From contig JAVBLN010000027.1 of the NCBI GenBank assembly GCA_031553495.1, positions 4,046-68,045 on the forward strand: a stretch of DNA of 64,000 nucleotides, written 5' to 3'. The position numbers and the translations under genes are program-made. Origin of the DNA: Pinibacter sp031553495 (GTDB taxonomy: Bacteria > Bacteroidota > Bacteroidia > Chitinophagales > Chitinophagaceae). Shown piece by piece: positions 61,497-64,000 of the stretch; position 1 is the stretch's first letter; each line of letters begins with the position of its first letter. The notes beneath the pieces were generated by a model. It had not been told where the DNA came from and made no database searches. It saw only the letters and a list, made by a program, of their open reading frames with translations.

Positions 61497-62588
61497 ATGA
61501 GAAGGTTGAAAATTGGCATTTTAGGATCACGTGGTATTCCAAACCGCTATGGTGGATATGAGCAATGTGCGGAATATCTTTCTGTGGGCCTGGCAGACAA
61601 AGGTCATGAGGTTTATGTGTATAATTCCAGCAATCATGAGTATAAGGGCAGTAACTGGAAGGGCGTTCAATTAATACATTGTAACGATCCTGAAAATAAA
61701 TTAGGTACAATAGGTCAGTTTATTTATGATTGGAATTGTATTAGTGACGCAAGAAAAAGAGACTTCGATATAATTCTGCAATTGGGCTATACTAGTAGTT
61801 CCATATGGTATTGGCGCTGGCCGAAAACCATTAATATTGTAAACATGGATGGGCTTGAATGGAAAAGAAGTAAGTACAGTAAGCCGGTTCAGAAATTTTT
61901 AAAATACGCGGAAAAACTCGCGGCTAACAATGCAGATATTTTAATTGCCGATTCTACCGGTATTCAACAGCACTTAAAAAATGCCTATAACAAAACTTCT
62001 TTTTACATTCCTTATGGTTCGGAAATCTTTACTGATCCTAATGAAAGTGGTTTAAAAAAATACGCACTTATTCCTTTCCACTACAATCTGCTGATTGCAC
62101 GCATGGAGCCTGAAAACAATATTGAGATGATCATTCAGGCAAGTATAAAAAGCAGAAAAGAGCAGCCGCTTGTTATAGTTGGAAGTACGAAAAATAAGTA
62201 TGGCGTTTACTTGCAACAGAAGTATAAGGAATCAAAGAAAATACAATTCATTGGTGGTGTGTATGATAAAAACGTGATTAACAATCTGCGTTATTTTTCG
62301 CGTATATATTTTCACGGGCATTCCGTTGGAGGCACCAATCCTTCTCTATTAGAGGCTATGGGCTGCAAAGCGCTTATAGCGGCGCATGATAATATTTTTA
62401 ACAAAGCAATTTTAGTGGATAACGCGTTTTATTTCTCAAATGTTGAGCAATGCACGGCTATAATAAAAGCTGTTGAAAACAGGATGGCTTTTAAAGAAAT
62501 GATTGATAATAATTTTGCGAAAATCAAAACCGTCTATACTTGGGAGAGTATTACAACCCAGTATGAACATGTGATGGCGAAGTTATGA
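61497..62588 (+). CDS. Glycosyltransferase with DUF1972-type N-domain (GT4-like)
   Basis: 363 residues. The N-terminus KIGILGSRGIPNRYGGYEQCAEYLSVGLADKGHEVYVY is the DUF1972 signature of rhamnosyltransferase-like GT4 proteins. The C-domain includes LLIARMEPENNIEMIIQA and HGHSVGGTNPSLLEAMGC, the donor-binding loop. Starts 4 nt after the previous gene and is the last member of the cluster. Sugar specificity unknown. Confidence 0.93.
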   Translation: MRRLKIGILGSRGIPNRYGGYEQCAEYLSVGLADKGHEVYVYNSSNHEYKGSNWKGVQLIHCNDPENKLGTIGQFIYDWNCISDARKRDFDIILQLGYTSSSIWYWRWPKTINIVNMDGLEWKRSKYSKPVQKFLKYAEKLAANNADILIADSTGIQQHLKNAYNKTSFYIPYGSEIFTDPNESGLKKYALIPFHYNLLIARMEPENNIEMIIQASIKSRKEQPLVIVGSTKNKYGVYLQQKYKESKKIQFIGGVYDKNVINNLRYFSRIYFHGHSVGGTNPSLLEAMGCKALIAAHDNIFNKAILVDNAFYFSNVEQCTAIIKAVENRMAFKEMIDNNFAKIKTVYTWESITTQYEHVMAKL

Positions 62589-62616
62589 AATGCATTCACA
62601 CACAAGCTCCGATATT

Positions 62617-62645
62617 CTGACCTGTGCTTATACGTTACTTGATCT
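62617..62645 (+). repeat. Half-copy of the 24336-24458 palindromic element
   Basis: CTGACCTGTGC and CGTTACTT-ATCTGC strings match the left half of that element; the right half is missing. Confidence 0.6.
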
Positions 62646-62698
62646 GCTATAAAAAAAATTAACTATACTTTGCACAGTATAAAAATGTGGTTTTTTTT

Positions 62699-62768
62699 GT
62701 AAACCGGCGGTAGTGCTACTATTAAGCATCGTTGTGTCACTCACTTGTACGGAGTAATTCTATTCGTC
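62699..62768 (+). repeat. Dispersed core repeat, copy 29 (L1/R1)
   Basis: Consensus left block; the right end is shortened (TACGGAGTAATTCTATTCG). Confidence 0.88.
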
Positions 62769-62891
62769 TGTTTTTTCAACCACAAGGGGCACAATGGTTT
62801 TACAAAAAGGACACAAAAGTATATTTGTGATTGTTTTTCCCTTTCTCAGCTTCCTTTCATTTTAGAATGCTTCTGTTTTCTTTTACGTTTT

Positions 62892-63186
62892 ACAGATAAG
62901 GATTTTGCTGGTGATATGAATGGGTTATTGCGGGTAGGCGTGGATTATGATGTGGAGAAGGCTTATGAATTTATTAAAAACAATTTGTTAGGAAAGATAT
63001 AACTGACAAATATGTTATCGCAAGAAATTAAAAAATAAATTCAACAATTTGATACATCATTTGAGGTGTTCTACACTACACAGTGATAACCCAAAATTAG
63101 AGATTGAACTATCACAGTATTTGAAAACAAATCTTGGTATTGAATGCGTATTCTTCACTAAGAAAGTTGTGCAGGAAGTACATAGA
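62892..63186 (+). pseudogene. Degenerate coding remnant, family not recognised
   Basis: An open stretch ending DYDVEKAYEFIKNNLLGKI (stop at 63002) has good protein-like composition but no start or upstream domain. After two stops and a frame change, NPKLEIELSQYLKTNLGI and CVFFTKKVVQEVH continue in protein-like form to about 63186. It looks like the decayed 3' part of one or two genes. I cannot name the family. Confidence 0.4.
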
Positions 63187-63400
63187 TAAACCATTATAGA
63201 CTATGCTACTAAAACTGTTTTCAAAGTTTTAATGTTATGAAATTGTCTGATTTTATTTCGGGGCCTTCGCCTGACCTCACCAATACACGGGCAAAATTTT
63301 GATAATTTTTTCATTTTAGTGATTTTTAGGAAATGCCAGTTAAGAAGTTTACTTATTTCTTTTTCCTAACTTTACCGTATCAACTTCTCATTATAGGTAA

Positions 63401-63879
63401 ATGGATATTTGGGATAAGAAAAAACGTTCGGAAGTAATGTCAAAAATCCGAATCCGGAAATGACTTTGCGAAGAGCCCTTTTTGCAAGAGGACTTCGGTA
63501 CCGGATTAACTATAAAAAATTACCTGGCAAACCAGATATTGTCTTCTTAAAATATAAGACAGTAATATTTGTCCATGGATGTTTTTGGCATGGCCATGAT
63601 ATAGATTGTATAGATTCCCATATTCCTAAGACAAATACTAATTATTGGGCTGAAAAAATTGCCAGAAATAAAGAACGGGATAAAAATAATACTATTCAAA
63701 TTTCATCAATGGGCTGGAAAGTTCTGACCATATGGGATTGCGAAATTCAGCAAAGGGACAATTTAAAATTATTGGTTGAAAAAATAGCAACCACATTACA
63801 AGAACCAATTGCTTCTCAAAATAGCATACGGATCAAATTTTACGAAGAAACAGAAGGCAACCTATTAATAGGGGCATAA
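63401..63879 (+). pseudogene. vsr: Very-short-patch-repair endonuclease (Vsr), frameshifted near its N-terminus
   Basis: A start at 63401 gives MDIWDKKKRSEVMSKIR, the standard Vsr N-terminus, then hits a stop at 63461. The rest continues one frame over from NPEMTLRRALFARG, through GKPDIVF (catalytic Asp), VHGCFWHGHD, TNYWAEKIARNKERD and WKVLTIWDCEI, to 63879. Compared with the usual MSKIRGKNTxPEMTLRR, about 13 bases are missing, at a short ATCCG repeat. Vsr nicks T:G mismatches at Dcm-type sites. Restarting at the ATG at 63460 would lose the N-terminal segment, so the gene is probably inactive unless this is an assembly error. No methyltransferase gene is next to it. Confidence 0.85.
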
Positions 63880-63906
63880 AATAGTATACCATATTAAAAA
63901 AGAGAC

Positions 63907-63914
63907 TATCTTTG
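63907..63914 (+). promoter_or_regulatory. -7 box (TATCTTTG) of the IS630-type gene
   Basis: Exact TAnnTTTG match 4 nt before the ATG at 63919; the message would be nearly leaderless. Confidence 0.45.
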
Positions 63915-63918
63915 CATT

Positions 63919-64000
63919 ATGGTAAAGAAACAAGATGCGAGAAATTTATCACCCTCGGCACAGGCAGCGCTGCGCCACCGCGTAATCAAATATCTTCTTG
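63919..64000 (+). CDS. IS630-family transposase, N-terminal fragment cut by window edge
   Basis: Only 27 residues are visible: KKQDARNLSPSAQAALRHR then VIKYLL. The QDARxLSPxAQxALRxR pattern is the start of the helix-turn-helix of many IS630-type transposases. The gene runs off the right edge, so its completeness and inverted repeats cannot be judged. The insertion next to a broken vsr fits a decaying accessory site. Confidence 0.6.
   Translation, partial: MVKKQDARNLSPSAQAALRHRVIKYLL

Larger units (their letters stand above)
62589..63400. other. 812-bp gap with repeats and a gene remnant
   Basis: Contains a half-copy of the 24336 palindromic element (62617-62645), core repeat copy 29 and coding-like debris from about 62892. 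The last 150 bp show nothing recognisable. Confidence 0.6.

Noticed and set aside
664..62768. CRISPR array
   Set aside because: The repeats are dispersed over the whole window in both orientations with genes between them; there is no regular spacing and no cas gene.
664..62768. Integron attC array or IS copies
   Set aside because: No integrase gene, no attC core-site symmetry that I can see, and the elements are too short to encode a transposase.
664..62768. Core repeats as Rho-independent terminators
   Set aside because: The T-run lies on the 5' side of the conserved block, the wrong side for a terminator on that strand, and copies occur in divergent promoter regions too.
1..64000. tRNA or rRNA genes
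   Set aside because: I inspected the gaps for cloverleaf-type and rRNA-like sequence and saw none; a tRNAscan run would settle it.

Overview
The window looks like chromosomal DNA from a member of the Bacteroidota, most likely the family Chitinophagaceae. The evidence is a SusC/SusD pair, Bacteroidota-type promoter boxes (TAnnTTTG) in front of several genes, a GldB-type gliding lipoprotein, an S46 dipeptidyl-peptidase, a BlaI/M56 pair with a TonB-plug-like tail, and GH144 enzymes, a family first described from Chitinophaga. Assignments rest on reading motifs by eye; no database search was run.

Layout. 1-4012: partial exonuclease III (left edge), a LOG-family protein, and a peptidoglycan-recycling pair: a MurU-like nucleotidyltransferase and an AmgK-like kinase fused to a RapZ C-terminal domain. 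4671-24002: a polysaccharide utilisation locus, all on the + strand: SusC, SusD, a LamG lipoprotein, two GH144 enzymes, a GH29, a GH43 with discoidin and FN3 domains, two GH3 beta-glucosidases, and an intruding GxxExxY gene. Two GH144 endo-enzymes plus two GH3 exo-enzymes suggest a beta-1,2-glucan as at least one substrate. 24614-51656: mainly housekeeping genes (uvrC, S46 peptidase, 3-methyladenine glycosylase, flippase, GH13 amylase, ruvB, GH29, EEP nuclease, two acyltransferases, M16 peptidase pair, serS, blaI/M56, nadE, gldB). 52103-62588: an exopolysaccharide or O-antigen cluster with a priming sugar transferase, two polymerase/ligase-like membrane proteins, a flippase and five glycosyltransferases, arranged divergently. 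62589-64000: a decaying edge with a gene remnant, a frameshifted vsr endonuclease and the first codons of an IS630-type transposase.

The most striking feature is not a gene. A family of about 29 dispersed repeats of 60-80 bp, in both orientations, occupies every one of the 21 intergenic gaps longer than about 200 bp and is absent from coding sequence. The copies are mosaics of a few alternative left and right blocks, often occur as inverted pairs in one gap, and are followed on a fixed side by further repeated modules, giving composites of about 300 bp. I know of no named family that matches. No transposase, RAYT or integrase that could mobilise them lies in the window, apart from the unrelated IS630 start at the right edge.
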